From: Cereibacter ovatus
Lineage (GTDB): Bacteria; Pseudomonadota; Alphaproteobacteria; Rhodobacterales; Rhodobacteraceae
Length of the DNA stretch: 64,000 bases
NCBI RefSeq assembly: GCF_900207575.1
Contig: NZ_OAOQ01000020.1
Span: forward strand, 1 to 64,000
Direction of reading: 5' to 3'
Both the position numbers and the translations under genes were made by a program. The notes beneath the pieces were generated by a model that made no database searches, was not told the DNA's origin, and was given only the letters and a program-made list of their open reading frames with translations. Of this stretch, positions 31,467 to 38,457 are shown piece after piece (within the stretch, counting starts at the first letter, position 1; every line of letters begins with the position of its first letter).

Positions 31467-31493
31467 GGGATCGGGGCTCCGGTTGGGATAGGG

Positions 31494-31823
31494 TCAGTCG
31501 CGGCTGGCCGCGATTTGTTCGTTGACGCGGCGGACCATCACCGCCTCGAGGGCGGGCAGCAGTTCGGCGATAGCAGGCGGGGAGATGCCGAGGGCCGCGC
31601 CCAAGGCCAGCGCCGCGCCCATGTCCCAGCCGATCACCGCGCCGGGGATGACGCGCATCTGCCCGCCAAGGCGCTGCGCCAGGTCCCAGACCTGCGCGCC
31701 CTCCAGCGTCAGGGGCCGGTTCAGCCGTGCGGGGCAGTCGGGACAGGATCCTGCGCAGGCCGCGCAGTAGCCTTCGCCCCCGCCGAAGGACCAGTCGGCA
31801 AGGGCGCAGAGCCGTTTTTTTCC
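31494..31823 (-). CDS. -1 frame extension of the tail assembly chaperone (GT-type)
   Basis: This frame is open for 109 codons without needing its own start. It is entered by a -1 slip at the A AAA AAC heptamer (31814-31820) in the upstream chaperone frame. The fused product would be about 221 aa. Its tail carries a Cys cluster ('YCAACAGSCPDC') and ends in 'VMVRRVNEQIAASRD'. Lambda G/GT and the comparable GTA genes use the same device: the long form binds the tape-measure protein during tail assembly. The short distance to the tape-measure gene supports this. Translation across the slip is inferred from sequence, not shown. Confidence 0.8.
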   Translation of the reverse strand, partial: GKKRLCALADWSFGGGEGYCAACAGSCPDCPARLNRPLTLEGAQVWDLAQRLGGQMRVIPGAVIGWDMGAALALGAALGISPPAIAELLPALEAVMVRRVNEQIAASRD

Positions 31824-32158
31824 GCGTCCAGCAGGAGCGCCTTGGCGACGTACAGGGTCTGGAACGCCTCAAAGGCAGGCCAGAGGTCGAGAAGCGCGTC
31901 GATGGCCTCGGGGCTCGGCTCGATGGGAGTGCCATCGGCGTCGCCGATCCCCTCCCATGCAAGGATCGCGCGCCGCGCCAGCGCCTTGGCCATGGCGAGC
32001 GCGGCTTCCTCGGTCGCCGCCCCCTCGGGCAGCTCGGCAATCGCGGGATCGCCCCGCGCGGAGACCATCAGCGCCGTGGTGAGCGGGCGGAGCTTGATGC
32101 GCACGCCGGGGATGAGGTCGCACCACTGCGGCGCGTTCGTGAGGTCGAGGGTCAGCAT
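31721..32158 (-). CDS. Tail assembly chaperone (G-type, unshifted product)
   Basis: A 145-residue chaperone encoded between the tail tube and tape-measure genes, where phage tail chaperones are found. It begins at ATG 32158 ('MLTLDLTNAPQWCDLIPGV'), 11 bases after the tube gene stop. It is acidic and helical in the middle and has a Pro/Ala-rich end. Near codon 114 it contains the slippery sequence GAA AAA AAC. Ribosomes that do not slip terminate at 31721; those that do make the longer fusion. An earlier in-frame start exists upstream but would lie inside the tube gene. Confidence 0.85.
   Translation of the reverse strand: MLTLDLTNAPQWCDLIPGVRIKLRPLTTALMVSARGDPAIAELPEGAATEEAALAMAKALARRAILAWEGIGDADGTPIEPSPEAIDALLDLWPAFEAFQTLYVAKALLLDAEKNGSAPLPTGPSAGAKATARPAQDPVPTAPHG
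31814..31820 (-). other. Programmed -1 frameshift heptamer A AAA AAC
   Basis: On the minus strand the zero frame reads GAA AAA AAC. The last seven bases form the classic X XXY YYZ slippery heptamer with both tRNAs able to re-pair on AAA AAA. The -1 frame is open upstream of the site by one codon and downstream for over 100 codons, down to the tape-measure gene. The GC-rich region just after could form a stimulating stem, which I did not fold. Confidence 0.85.
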
Positions 32159-32169
32159 GGCAGGCCTTC

Positions 32170-33108
32170 TCAATAGGTTGCGACGGTGTTGACGAGGACG
32201 GCGGTGCACATCCGGGCGGGGCTGCTGGCCTTGGCCGCCTGCCAGTCGAAGGTGGCCTGGATGCCCTGCGGCCCGGGGATCTCGATGCGCGGCCGCGGCA
32301 GGTAGACGGCATGCGCGGTGAAGGTGAAGCTGGCGTTGGCGCCGAGGCTCCAGGCGAAGACCAGTTCGCAAGGCGTGCCGTCGATGGCCTGGGTGATCAG
32401 CGTGGTGTCGGCGAAGCGCACCTCCACCCGGCCCGTCAGCGCGGCCATGCCGGGGTCTGCCCCCTCGATGCGGCCGTCCGAGCGGATGGTCTCGATGCGG
32501 TCGAGGCCATTGGAATAGGTCACCTCGGCCGAGATGACGTTGCCGAGCGGCGTGCCGTTGCGCGTGATCGCCCCGTTGAAATGCCCGAACCGCTGCAGCG
32601 CCAGCGCGGTGGGCGTGCCTGCGGCCGTGGTGGCGGCGACGTTCTCTCCCTGCGCCACCAGCCGGGCCGTGGCGGTCAGCAGCCCCGACCGCGCCATCTG
32701 CCAGGACAGCTGGTCGCAGACGCAGCCGGTGTACATCGCGTAGCGCGGCACCTCGGGCATGGCCGTCTCGATGGCCATCGACGGCAGGGTCCAGTTCCCC
32801 GACTGGAAGGTGTGGGTCTTGGGCGTCGTGCCGGTGGTCGTGGGCTGACCGAAGGCGGCCTTCAGCCAGAGGCCGAAGTTCTCGACGTCGATCGGCACGA
32901 CGACATCGCCATCGGCGGTGACCGCGTCCTTGATCGGGGCCAGCGGGTCGCGCCCTTGGCCCAGCAGTTCCGAGGCGATAAGCGGCTGTTCAGAGCCGAG
33001 TGTGGTGCTGGCGAAGGGCACCGTCCGGTAGCCCGTGGCGGGCGCGGTGCCATAGACAGTCTCGAACGCAAGCGCCATCTGCGCCCGCGCGCCGTGTGCG
33101 CGTGCCAT
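32170..33108 (-). CDS. Major tail tube protein
   Basis: A 312-residue, beta-rich, Thr/Gly-rich protein of the tail tube family used by lambda-like and Rhodobacterales siphophages ('MALAFETVYGTAP', 'VPIDVENFGLWLKAAFGQ', 'SWQMARSGLLTATARLVA'). Subunits stack as hexameric rings to form the tube. It lies between the tail terminator-like gene and the chaperone pair, which is the canonical order. Confidence 0.85.
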   Translation of the reverse strand: MARAHGARAQMALAFETVYGTAPATGYRTVPFASTTLGSEQPLIASELLGQGRDPLAPIKDAVTADGDVVVPIDVENFGLWLKAAFGQPTTTGTTPKTHTFQSGNWTLPSMAIETAMPEVPRYAMYTGCVCDQLSWQMARSGLLTATARLVAQGENVAATTAAGTPTALALQRFGHFNGAITRNGTPLGNVISAEVTYSNGLDRIETIRSDGRIEGADPGMAALTGRVEVRFADTTLITQAIDGTPCELVFAWSLGANASFTFTAHAVYLPRPRIEIPGPQGIQATFDWQAAKASSPARMCTAVLVNTVATY

Positions 33109-33132
33109 TGGGGTCTCCTTGGATGTGGGGTG

Positions 33133-33552
33133 TCAGGCCAGAGGGCCGGTGGTGGTGTAATGCAGAACGACGGTGATCACCGCCGCCTTCAGACTGGCGG
33201 CACCCTCGACCGGCAGATCGACCGGACGCGGCGCTTCTGCCTCGACCCAATCGCAAAGACCGCCCAGTGTGCGGTCGGCGGCGAGCGCCGCGCCGATGCT
33301 GGCGCATAGCGTGTCGAAGGCGGCGTCACGGGCAGCGCCCTGCACGACCGCCTCGATCTCGGCCCGGTGCTGGTAGTGATAGCGCAGCGGCGAAAGCGTG
33401 ACCTCCGGCTCCCCCGGCTCGCCATCGCGTAGGATCAGGAGGCCAGCAGCGGGCACGCGCTCGGGCAGCACATCACCGCGCAGGGCGGTGGCGGGCAACG
33501 CCGAGAGCCGCACGTACAGCGCGGCGAGGATGGTTTCGCGGAGGGTGGACAT
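33133..33552 (-). CDS. Tail terminator / minor tail protein-like
   Basis: A 139-residue protein starting at ATG 33552 ('STLRETILAALYVRLSALP'). Its place just before the tail tube gene and its size suit a tail terminator (lambda gpU-like), which caps tube growth. 'RTLGGLCDWVEAEAP' and the C-terminal 'VVLHYTTTGPLA' are typical of the small Rhodobacterales phage proteins at this place. The upstream extension of the frame is antisense-overlapped by the moron leader and is unlikely to be translated. Confidence 0.7.
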   Translation of the reverse strand: MSTLRETILAALYVRLSALPATALRGDVLPERVPAAGLLILRDGEPGEPEVTLSPLRYHYQHRAEIEAVVQGAARDAAFDTLCASIGAALAADRTLGGLCDWVEAEAPRPVDLPVEGAASLKAAVITVVLHYTTTGPLA

Positions 33553-33654
33553 AGTCGTACTCGGAGTTGAGTGACACTGACACGGCCACTTTGCAGAATG
33601 CCAACCGGTGTATCCGAACTTCCACACTTGACAGCCAAGTGCTTCGGAACGTAA

Positions 33655-33735
33655 CGACACTGGGCGGCAGTAGCCTTAATATGGCAGAGGCACTGATCTT
33701 TGATCAGAAGTCCCGGTTCGATTCCGGGCTGTCGA
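33655..33735 (+). other. tRNA-like sequence upstream of the HEPN-like moron gene
   Basis: A textbook T-arm (CCCGG-TTCGATT-CCGGG, 33712-33728) is preceded by a short variable stretch and a small stem (CTGAT-n5-ATCAG). CGACA at 33655 could pair with TGTCG at 33730-33734, giving an overall length near 80 bases, about that of a tRNA. The acceptor stem is only 5 bp, the anticodon loop is not canonical and the D-arm is poor. I treat it as a degenerate or tRNA-mimicking RNA, not a working tRNA. Confidence 0.3.
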
Positions 33736-33769
33736 GAGTGGGGCTTCTGCCCCTTTCTCGACAGCCCGG
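33724..33769 (+). repeat. 14-bp hairpin overlapping the ribosome-binding site of the HEPN-like gene
   Basis: CCGGGCTGTCGAGA (33724-33737) is exactly inverse to TCTCGACAGCCCGG (33756-33769). Inside is a second stem, GGGGC-TTCT-GCCCC. The hairpin ends 7 bases before the ATG at 33777, and its last two G residues are part of the GGGG that would serve as ribosome-binding site. There is no T-tract. CCGGG at 33724-33728 can alternatively pair with the CCCGG at 33712-33716 of the T-arm-like stem, so two folds compete. Confidence 0.75.
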
Positions 33770-33776
33770 GGTGATC

Positions 33777-34499
33777 ATGGACCAAGCAGCAAAGTTAGCA
33801 GTTTTTAGAGCTCAGGTGCTTAATGCGCGATCATTGAAGACAGCGCTGCGGCAGGTACACCGATGTGTTAACGACGCACTTCGTTCAAACGACCAGGCGC
33901 GAGTATCAGCCTTCACGAAGACCTACGCGCTTCTTTTTTGCTCCTGGGCTGAAGCGAATTTCTCAAAGATAATTCACACGCCATACGGCTTCGAAATCGA
34001 TGAAATCGCACAGATACAAGTTGCAAAGGGCGAGGGCATTGCCACCGCTTGGAAAAAGGCTGTTGAACTGGGCTTACGTCACCTCGACGCAAAGAGAGGC
34101 AACTTTCAGCCGAACACGAAACAGAAGCTATTTGGCGTAATAGAACGTCACGTCTTTGATCCAAGCCTTTTCAGAAACAAACTTGCCCACGGCCAGTGGA
34201 GTGTAGCGCTGAACCGAAAAAATGACTCTGTTGAAGCAGAACGTACGGCGCAGATTGCAGCATTGACCGTGGTGCAAGTAAGTTCATGGATCCGAGGGCA
34301 CGAACTTATGGCGGAGGCAGTAGAAGCACTCATCGAGTCACCCCGAAAAGCGTTCATGCGTGACTGGTACCAGTATGTTGTTGACCTAGAGGCGAGCATT
34401 ATCGCTGCTGAGCAACGCACTTTGGAACAGCATGTACAAAACCTGCTGGAAAAGGACGCTCGAACAGGGGCTAAAGCAAAACGGCATGCGCCCAATTGA
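33777..34499 (+). CDS. HEPN-like moron protein, probable abortive-infection factor
   Basis: A 240-residue, mainly helical protein with 'RNKLAHG' at 133-139, the R-N-x3-H pattern typical of HEPN domains, set in 'DPSLFRNKLAHGQW'. HEPN proteins in prophages often act as RNases that shut down infected cells. The gene points against the surrounding late operon between tail terminator and neck genes. It has clearly lower GC (one sampled 60-base line has 30 G/C) than its neighbours. These are signs of a moron acquired separately and expressed in the lysogen. ATG 33777 is favoured; an earlier in-frame ATG at 33567 would translate through the hairpin. No antitoxin ORF is seen. The exact HEPN subfamily is not recognised. 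Confidence 0.7.
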   Translation: MDQAAKLAVFRAQVLNARSLKTALRQVHRCVNDALRSNDQARVSAFTKTYALLFCSWAEANFSKIIHTPYGFEIDEIAQIQVAKGEGIATAWKKAVELGLRHLDAKRGNFQPNTKQKLFGVIERHVFDPSLFRNKLAHGQWSVALNRKNDSVEAERTAQIAALTVVQVSSWIRGHELMAEAVEALIESPRKAFMRDWYQYVVDLEASIIAAEQRTLEQHVQNLLEKDARTGAKAKRHAPN

Positions 34500-34524
34500 T
34501 GTGCAATGCCGCGCTTGGGGACGA

Positions 34525-35160
34525 TCAGTATCCGACTACGTCTTGCACCCAGTTCGCCACGATCAGCCCCGGCACGGCGTCATGCGCCCGCTCCGCATCC
34601 CGCGCCAGATCCAGCCGTTTCGGCAGCTTGACCTGCGGCACCAGCAGGAAGATTGGCGCGGTCACGAGGCCCCGGCCGGTCTTCGACCTGGACGCCACGG
34701 CGCGGCCCTTCGTGTTCAACCGCCCCTCGGTCACCAGAAGGCTCGGGCCCCTGCGGCGATAGATGAACCGCAGACGCAGGCCGGTGCGGCGCTCCCATTC
34801 GCCGGGCGTGATCCGGCCGCCGCGCAGGGACTTGACTGCAGCGGGCGTGGGGATCGCCAGCCAGAGGCCGTTCTTCGAGCGGATCAGCGGGCCGGTATCG
34901 TGGGCGCCGACAATGACCGGTGCATTGGACCAGACCACGGCCGCCGCGTTCAGGCTGGGCGTGGCCTTGGGGAACTGCTCCGACCGGATGGTGCGGGCGA
35001 GCCGGGGCCCGAGGCCCGCGCCGGTGATCTGCAGCCGCCACGCCACCTTCAGGCCGGTCCCAGCCTCGCGGATCGCGGCCGAGACGGCCCGCTCGCCCGC
35101 CGCAACCTCGGCCGCCATCATCGCGACGATATCGGGATCAATGTCGAGCTTCAGTTTCAT
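34525..35160 (-). CDS. DUF6441-like head-tail/neck protein
   Basis: A 212-residue protein from ATG 35160 ('MKLKLDIDPDIVAMMAAEVA'), with 'GLKVAWRLQITGAGLGPRLA' and a basic C-terminal half. It resembles the DUF6441 proteins that lie between head completion and tail genes in Rhodobacterales prophages, and may be a tail completion protein comparable to lambda gpZ or HK97 gp10. It follows the head-tail attachment gene by 5 bases. The gap after it, to the plus-strand HEPN gene, is only 25 bases. Confidence 0.7.
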   Translation of the reverse strand: MKLKLDIDPDIVAMMAAEVAAGERAVSAAIREAGTGLKVAWRLQITGAGLGPRLARTIRSEQFPKATPSLNAAAVVWSNAPVIVGAHDTGPLIRSKNGLWLAIPTPAAVKSLRGGRITPGEWERRTGLRLRFIYRRRGPSLLVTEGRLNTKGRAVASRSKTGRGLVTAPIFLLVPQVKLPKRLDLARDAERAHDAVPGLIVANWVQDVVGY

Positions 35161-35165
35161 CGCGG

Positions 35166-35477
35166 TCACGCCGGGCGCAGGTCGACGGTCCAGACCAGCC
35201 GCTCGCGGTCGCGGACGGGCTCGCCCTGGATGAGAAAGGCGTCGCCGTCGATCTCGATGCGGTCGCCGGGGCGCGGGGCTAGAACCTCGGTCACCCGCAG
35301 GTCGATGCGGGTGGTCTCGGACCAGAGCCGCGCGTCGCCGAAGTCGATGACCGCATCGGCACGCCGAGCGACGACGCGCACCAGGACCGGCGCGCCGCCA
35401 TTGGCGATGTAGACCGCATCCCGCCCGATGTTCGGATCGGCGAAGAGCGCGCCGACGGCGGCGGCAAAGGCGCTCAT
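35166..35477 (-). CDS. Head-tail attachment protein
   Basis: A 103-residue protein ('SAFAAAVGALFADPNIGRDA', ending 'RDRERLVWTVDLRPA') with the size and beta-rich look of lambda FII-like head-tail joining proteins. Its ATG overlaps the stop codon of the DUF2190 gene (ATGA). The frame extends upstream but that part is only the shadow of the preceding gene. Position after the capsid and decoration genes supports a head completion role. Confidence 0.75.
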   Translation of the reverse strand: MSAFAAAVGALFADPNIGRDAVYIANGGAPVLVRVVARRADAVIDFGDARLWSETTRIDLRVTEVLAPRPGDRIEIDGDAFLIQGEPVRDRERLVWTVDLRPA

Positions 35478-35812
35478 CAGAAGGTGCCGTTCAGCCGCAC
35501 CCGGCCGACCACATCGCCCGCGCCACCCGCCACCACCTCGGTCGCCACGCCAATCAGCGTGTTCGAGGTGGTGACCTTGGTGGTCTGGCGGGCGGTGTTG
35601 TCCCAGTAGATGCGGTCGCCCACGGCCCAAGCTTGCGAGCCGAGCTTCTTCAGCTCGTAGACGCCCACGAGCGCGGCCTCGACGGTTTCGCCGAGGGCGG
35701 CGGTGCCTGAAGCCACGCCGAAGATGGAGCCGACGAGCAGGCCATCGCCCGATGCGACGGCATAGGGCGCAGTCAAGGTGATGGTGTTGCCGGGCTGGAC
35801 GTAGGTTTTCAT
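35477..35812 (-). CDS. DUF2190-family capsid decoration protein
   Basis: A 111-residue beta-rich protein ('YVQPGNTITLTAPYAVASGD', 'VGVYELKKLGSQAWAVGDR', 'DVVGRVRLNGTF') characteristic of DUF2190, a family of small head proteins thought to decorate or stabilise the capsid. It is separated from the capsid gene by the inserted parDE pair. It is coupled to the next gene by an ATGA overlap. Confidence 0.88.
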   Translation of the reverse strand: MKTYVQPGNTITLTAPYAVASGDGLLVGSIFGVASGTAALGETVEAALVGVYELKKLGSQAWAVGDRIYWDNTARQTTKVTTSNTLIGVATEVVAGGAGDVVGRVRLNGTF

Positions 35813-35883
35813 GGGGGTTCCCCTCTGGATCGTGGTTGCAAGGAGTGCGAATTTTTCCTACCTTTGCGGCAGGAGGATCGGAC

Positions 35884-36123
35884 ATGGCCGGAAAGATCAG
35901 CATTTCCATCACCGAAGAGCACGCGGCCCTCTTGCAGGAAGCCGTGGGCAGCGGGGCCTATGCCTCGTCGAGCGAGGTGGTCCGCGAGGCGCTGCGCGAG
36001 TGGCGGGCCCGTCGGGTCGTGGGTGACCTCTGGGATGCCGGGATCGCCAGCGGCCGCGCCGAGCCCGGCACGACGATGGCAGATATCAAGCGCGAGGCAC
36101 GCAGCCGCCGCAGCCTGGCCTGA
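35884..36123 (+). CDS. parD: ParD-family antitoxin
   Basis: A 79-residue ribbon-helix-helix antitoxin starting at ATG 35884 ('MAGKISISITEEHAALLQEA', 'YASSSEVVREALREW'). The N-terminal strand and two helices bind the operator, and the C-terminal tail wraps the toxin. It is 6 bases before parE and points against the late genes. The divergent 71-base gap towards DUF2190 should contain its promoter. Confidence 0.9.
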   Translation: MAGKISISITEEHAALLQEAVGSGAYASSSEVVREALREWRARRVVGDLWDAGIASGRAEPGTTMADIKREARSRRSLA

Positions 36124-36129
36124 CCCTTC

Positions 36130-36417
36130 ATGCCGCAAGTGTTCTTCACGCGGGCGGCCCGCGACGACCTGATCGAGATCTGGACGCATATCGCCGAGGA
36201 CGATCCGACTGCCGCAGACCGCGTTCTCGACCGGCTGGACGAGGTCGCCAGCCACCTGGCGGATAACCCGCAGATGGGCCCCGCCCGGGACGATATCCGC
36301 CCCGGGCTGCGCTATCTGGTCAGCGGGTCCTACCTGCTCCTGTACCGCATCGACGGCGACGACATCGAGATCGTCCGCGCCGTGCACGGGCGGCGCGACC
36401 TCTACGGGTTGTTCTGA
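36130..36417 (+). CDS. parE: ParE-family toxin
   Basis: A 95-residue RelE/ParE-superfamily toxin: 'MPQVFFTRAARDDLIEIWTH', 'DRVLDRLDEVASHLADNP', 'GLRYLVSGSYLLLYRI' and 'IVRAVHGRRDLYGLF'. ParE toxins usually block DNA gyrase. It ends 2 bases from the stop of the convergent capsid gene, so insertion was very precise. It is a likely stabiliser of the prophage or a defence against other phages. Confidence 0.92.
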   Translation: MPQVFFTRAARDDLIEIWTHIAEDDPTAADRVLDRLDEVASHLADNPQMGPARDDIRPGLRYLVSGSYLLLYRIDGDDIEIVRAVHGRRDLYGLF

Positions 36418-36419
36418 CC

Positions 36420-38453
36420 TTACGCGCCCGGGTTCTTGTAGAGGCCGCGCCAGTCGATGGCCTTGGCGCCGAAGTCGAGGCGGCACTTGATCTCGACCCC
36501 GTCGACGTCGAAGCCGTTGCGCGTCTCGATGTAGGCGCCCTGCTGGCCCTCGAGATAGGCATACTCGATGGTGTCGATCTGGTTGGGCGAGGCCGCCAGA
36601 TACCAGGAGGTGGCGCTGGCCGCGTCGAGACGCGGCTCGCTGATCGGCGAGAGCGTCCGGATCGACTGCGGCACCACCTTGGCGCTGTCGGCGGGCACGA
36701 GGTTCTGGGCCACCAGCTGCTCGGCCTTCAGTTCGAGGGCCGCGGGGACGATCAGGAAGGCGGGCCGGATGTTCAGCACCGTCTTCTTGTCGAGCCCGGT
36801 CTGCAGCGCCATCGCCGCCCGCGCGGCACCGACACTGGCCACGTCCATCGCAGCGCCAGTCGCGGCGAGGTTCTTGTGCGTCGTGTGGAAGAGCGCATTG
36901 CCGTCAGCCATCGCCGGGTTGGCGGTGATGATGCCCCAGACGACGTCGCTTTCCAGCTGGGCGATGGAGTTGCCGTACATCGCAGGGATCCGGGTGAAGG
37001 CGTCGAGATCGTCGTTGATCAGCACCTGCCGAGTGATCGCCACGACCCGGCCATAGGTCTTGACCTTGTAGCTCTCCTTGCTCTCGCCGAGTGTTCCGCG
37101 CTTGAACTCACCGCTTTCGCCCACTTCCAGAAGCTGCGGCGCTTCGCCGAGCTGGACGCGGTGCATGGACTTGAAGTCGGTCGCCAGCACCTGGCGGCAG
37201 AAGAGCGAGAAGGTGCGGGGATAGGCGTCATAGGCCTGCCGCAGGGTCTTGTTGGTCACCGCCGACAGGATCTCGGGGAAGTCCGAGGTCGAGTGCAGGG
37301 CCCGCGTAGCCACCTCGTCGCGCGACAGGCCGCGCGTGTTGACCCCGGCATTACCGAGGCTTTCGCGGGCCAGTTCCAGCAGTGTCATGCCGCGGTACTG
37401 GCGGGCGGCATCCTCCAGCGGGAAGAGCGTCGGGCTGTAGCGGTGCAGGAGCGCATTGGCCACCGCGTCGCGGCGGGTGATGCGTTCGTCCCGGCCGCCG
37501 AGGGGGACCGAGACATGCGGGAAGGTGCGGGTCTCATCCGACTTGGCCGCAACCTGATCGAGGATCAGGCGGCGGGATTCGTCAACGCTGACGCCGCGCT
37601 TGACCAGATCCTCGGCGAAGCTGCGCTCGAGGTTCAGGCGGCCGGTCAGATCGTAGATGGTGGAGACGCGGTCGCGCTCGGCCTCGCGGGCGCGGGTTGC
37701 GATGGCTTCGGTGTCGGGCGCGGGCGCCGGTTCCGGCATGCGCGCGGCGGTCGGTTCGAGCTGTGCCGGGGCCGCGACGGGCTGCTGGCGGGTCTCGGTA
37801 AAGGCGGGGACATCCCCGGCCACGGTGGTCGTGCTCTCAGGCATGGATGCCTCCTTTTGCATGCGGGTGTCGACGATCTCGACGGGATAACTGGCCTGAT
37901 CCGAGACGCGCACCTGCGCGTGGGGATCGGCGGGGACGGTCACGAAGCTGACCTCGAGCGGGGTCCAGCGCTCGACGATGCGCTGCTCGACCTCGCCTTT
38001 GGCGGCGGGCTCGACGACCTTTACCCGCTCGATGGAATAGCCGACCGAGACGTTGCGGATGATGCCATCGCTGATCAGGCCGAACATGCGGTCGGCGGCC
38101 TGATCCAGCCCCTCGCGCGGGAAACGGATGGTCGCCTTGCCTTCCTTGCCCTCGATCCAGGCGCGTTCGACGACGCCCACTTGCGAATGCGATGACCAGA
38201 CCGAATGGCTGTCGAGCGCCGGAGCCCCGGCATTGAGGCGCGTCAGGTCCACTGCGCGGTCGCTGACCTCGAGGATCTCGTCGAAGGGCACGGAGGTGTC
38301 CCAGCCGGTCCAGCGTCGCCGCCGAACGGCCGCGCCGGTGGTGAAGACCACGTCGACGGAGCGGGCATCGGTGTTGACGGTCGCGGGCAAGATGGGCGCG
38401 CGCCGCAGCTGCATCGGCAGGGCGACCGGAGCCGCCATGATGGTCTCGGGCAT
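36420..38453 (-). CDS. Prohead protease-major capsid protein fusion
   Basis: A 677-residue fusion starting at ATG 38453. Residues 1-200 form a prohead protease domain ('DTSVPFDEILEVSDRAVDL', 'DSHSVWSSHSQVGVVERAW', 'GIIRNVSVGYSIERVKV', 'PLEVSFVTVPADPHAQVR'). A Pro/Ala/Glu-rich linker follows, with a helical delta-like region ('NLERSFAEDLVKRGVSVDES'). The rest is a Mu-F-like major capsid domain ('AYDAYPRTFSLFCRQV', 'KSMHRVQLGEAPQLLEVGES', 'LFHTTHKNL'). The protease would cut itself free during head maturation. Such fusions are known in this phage group. The gene starts 4 bases after the portal stop. Confidence 0.92.
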   Translation of the reverse strand: MPETIMAAPVALPMQLRRAPILPATVNTDARSVDVVFTTGAAVRRRRWTGWDTSVPFDEILEVSDRAVDLTRLNAGAPALDSHSVWSSHSQVGVVERAWIEGKEGKATIRFPREGLDQAADRMFGLISDGIIRNVSVGYSIERVKVVEPAAKGEVEQRIVERWTPLEVSFVTVPADPHAQVRVSDQASYPVEIVDTRMQKEASMPESTTTVAGDVPAFTETRQQPVAAPAQLEPTAARMPEPAPAPDTEAIATRAREAERDRVSTIYDLTGRLNLERSFAEDLVKRGVSVDESRRLILDQVAAKSDETRTFPHVSVPLGGRDERITRRDAVANALLHRYSPTLFPLEDAARQYRGMTLLELARESLGNAGVNTRGLSRDEVATRALHSTSDFPEILSAVTNKTLRQAYDAYPRTFSLFCRQVLATDFKSMHRVQLGEAPQLLEVGESGEFKRGTLGESKESYKVKTYGRVVAITRQVLINDDLDAFTRIPAMYGNSIAQLESDVVWGIITANPAMADGNALFHTTHKNLAATGAAMDVASVGAARAAMALQTGLDKKTVLNIRPAFLIVPAALELKAEQLVAQNLVPADSAKVVPQSIRTLSPISEPRLDAASATSWYLAASPNQIDTIEYAYLEGQQGAYIETRNGFDVDGVEIKCRLDFGAKAIDWRGLYKNPGA

Positions 38454-38457
38454 GGCC

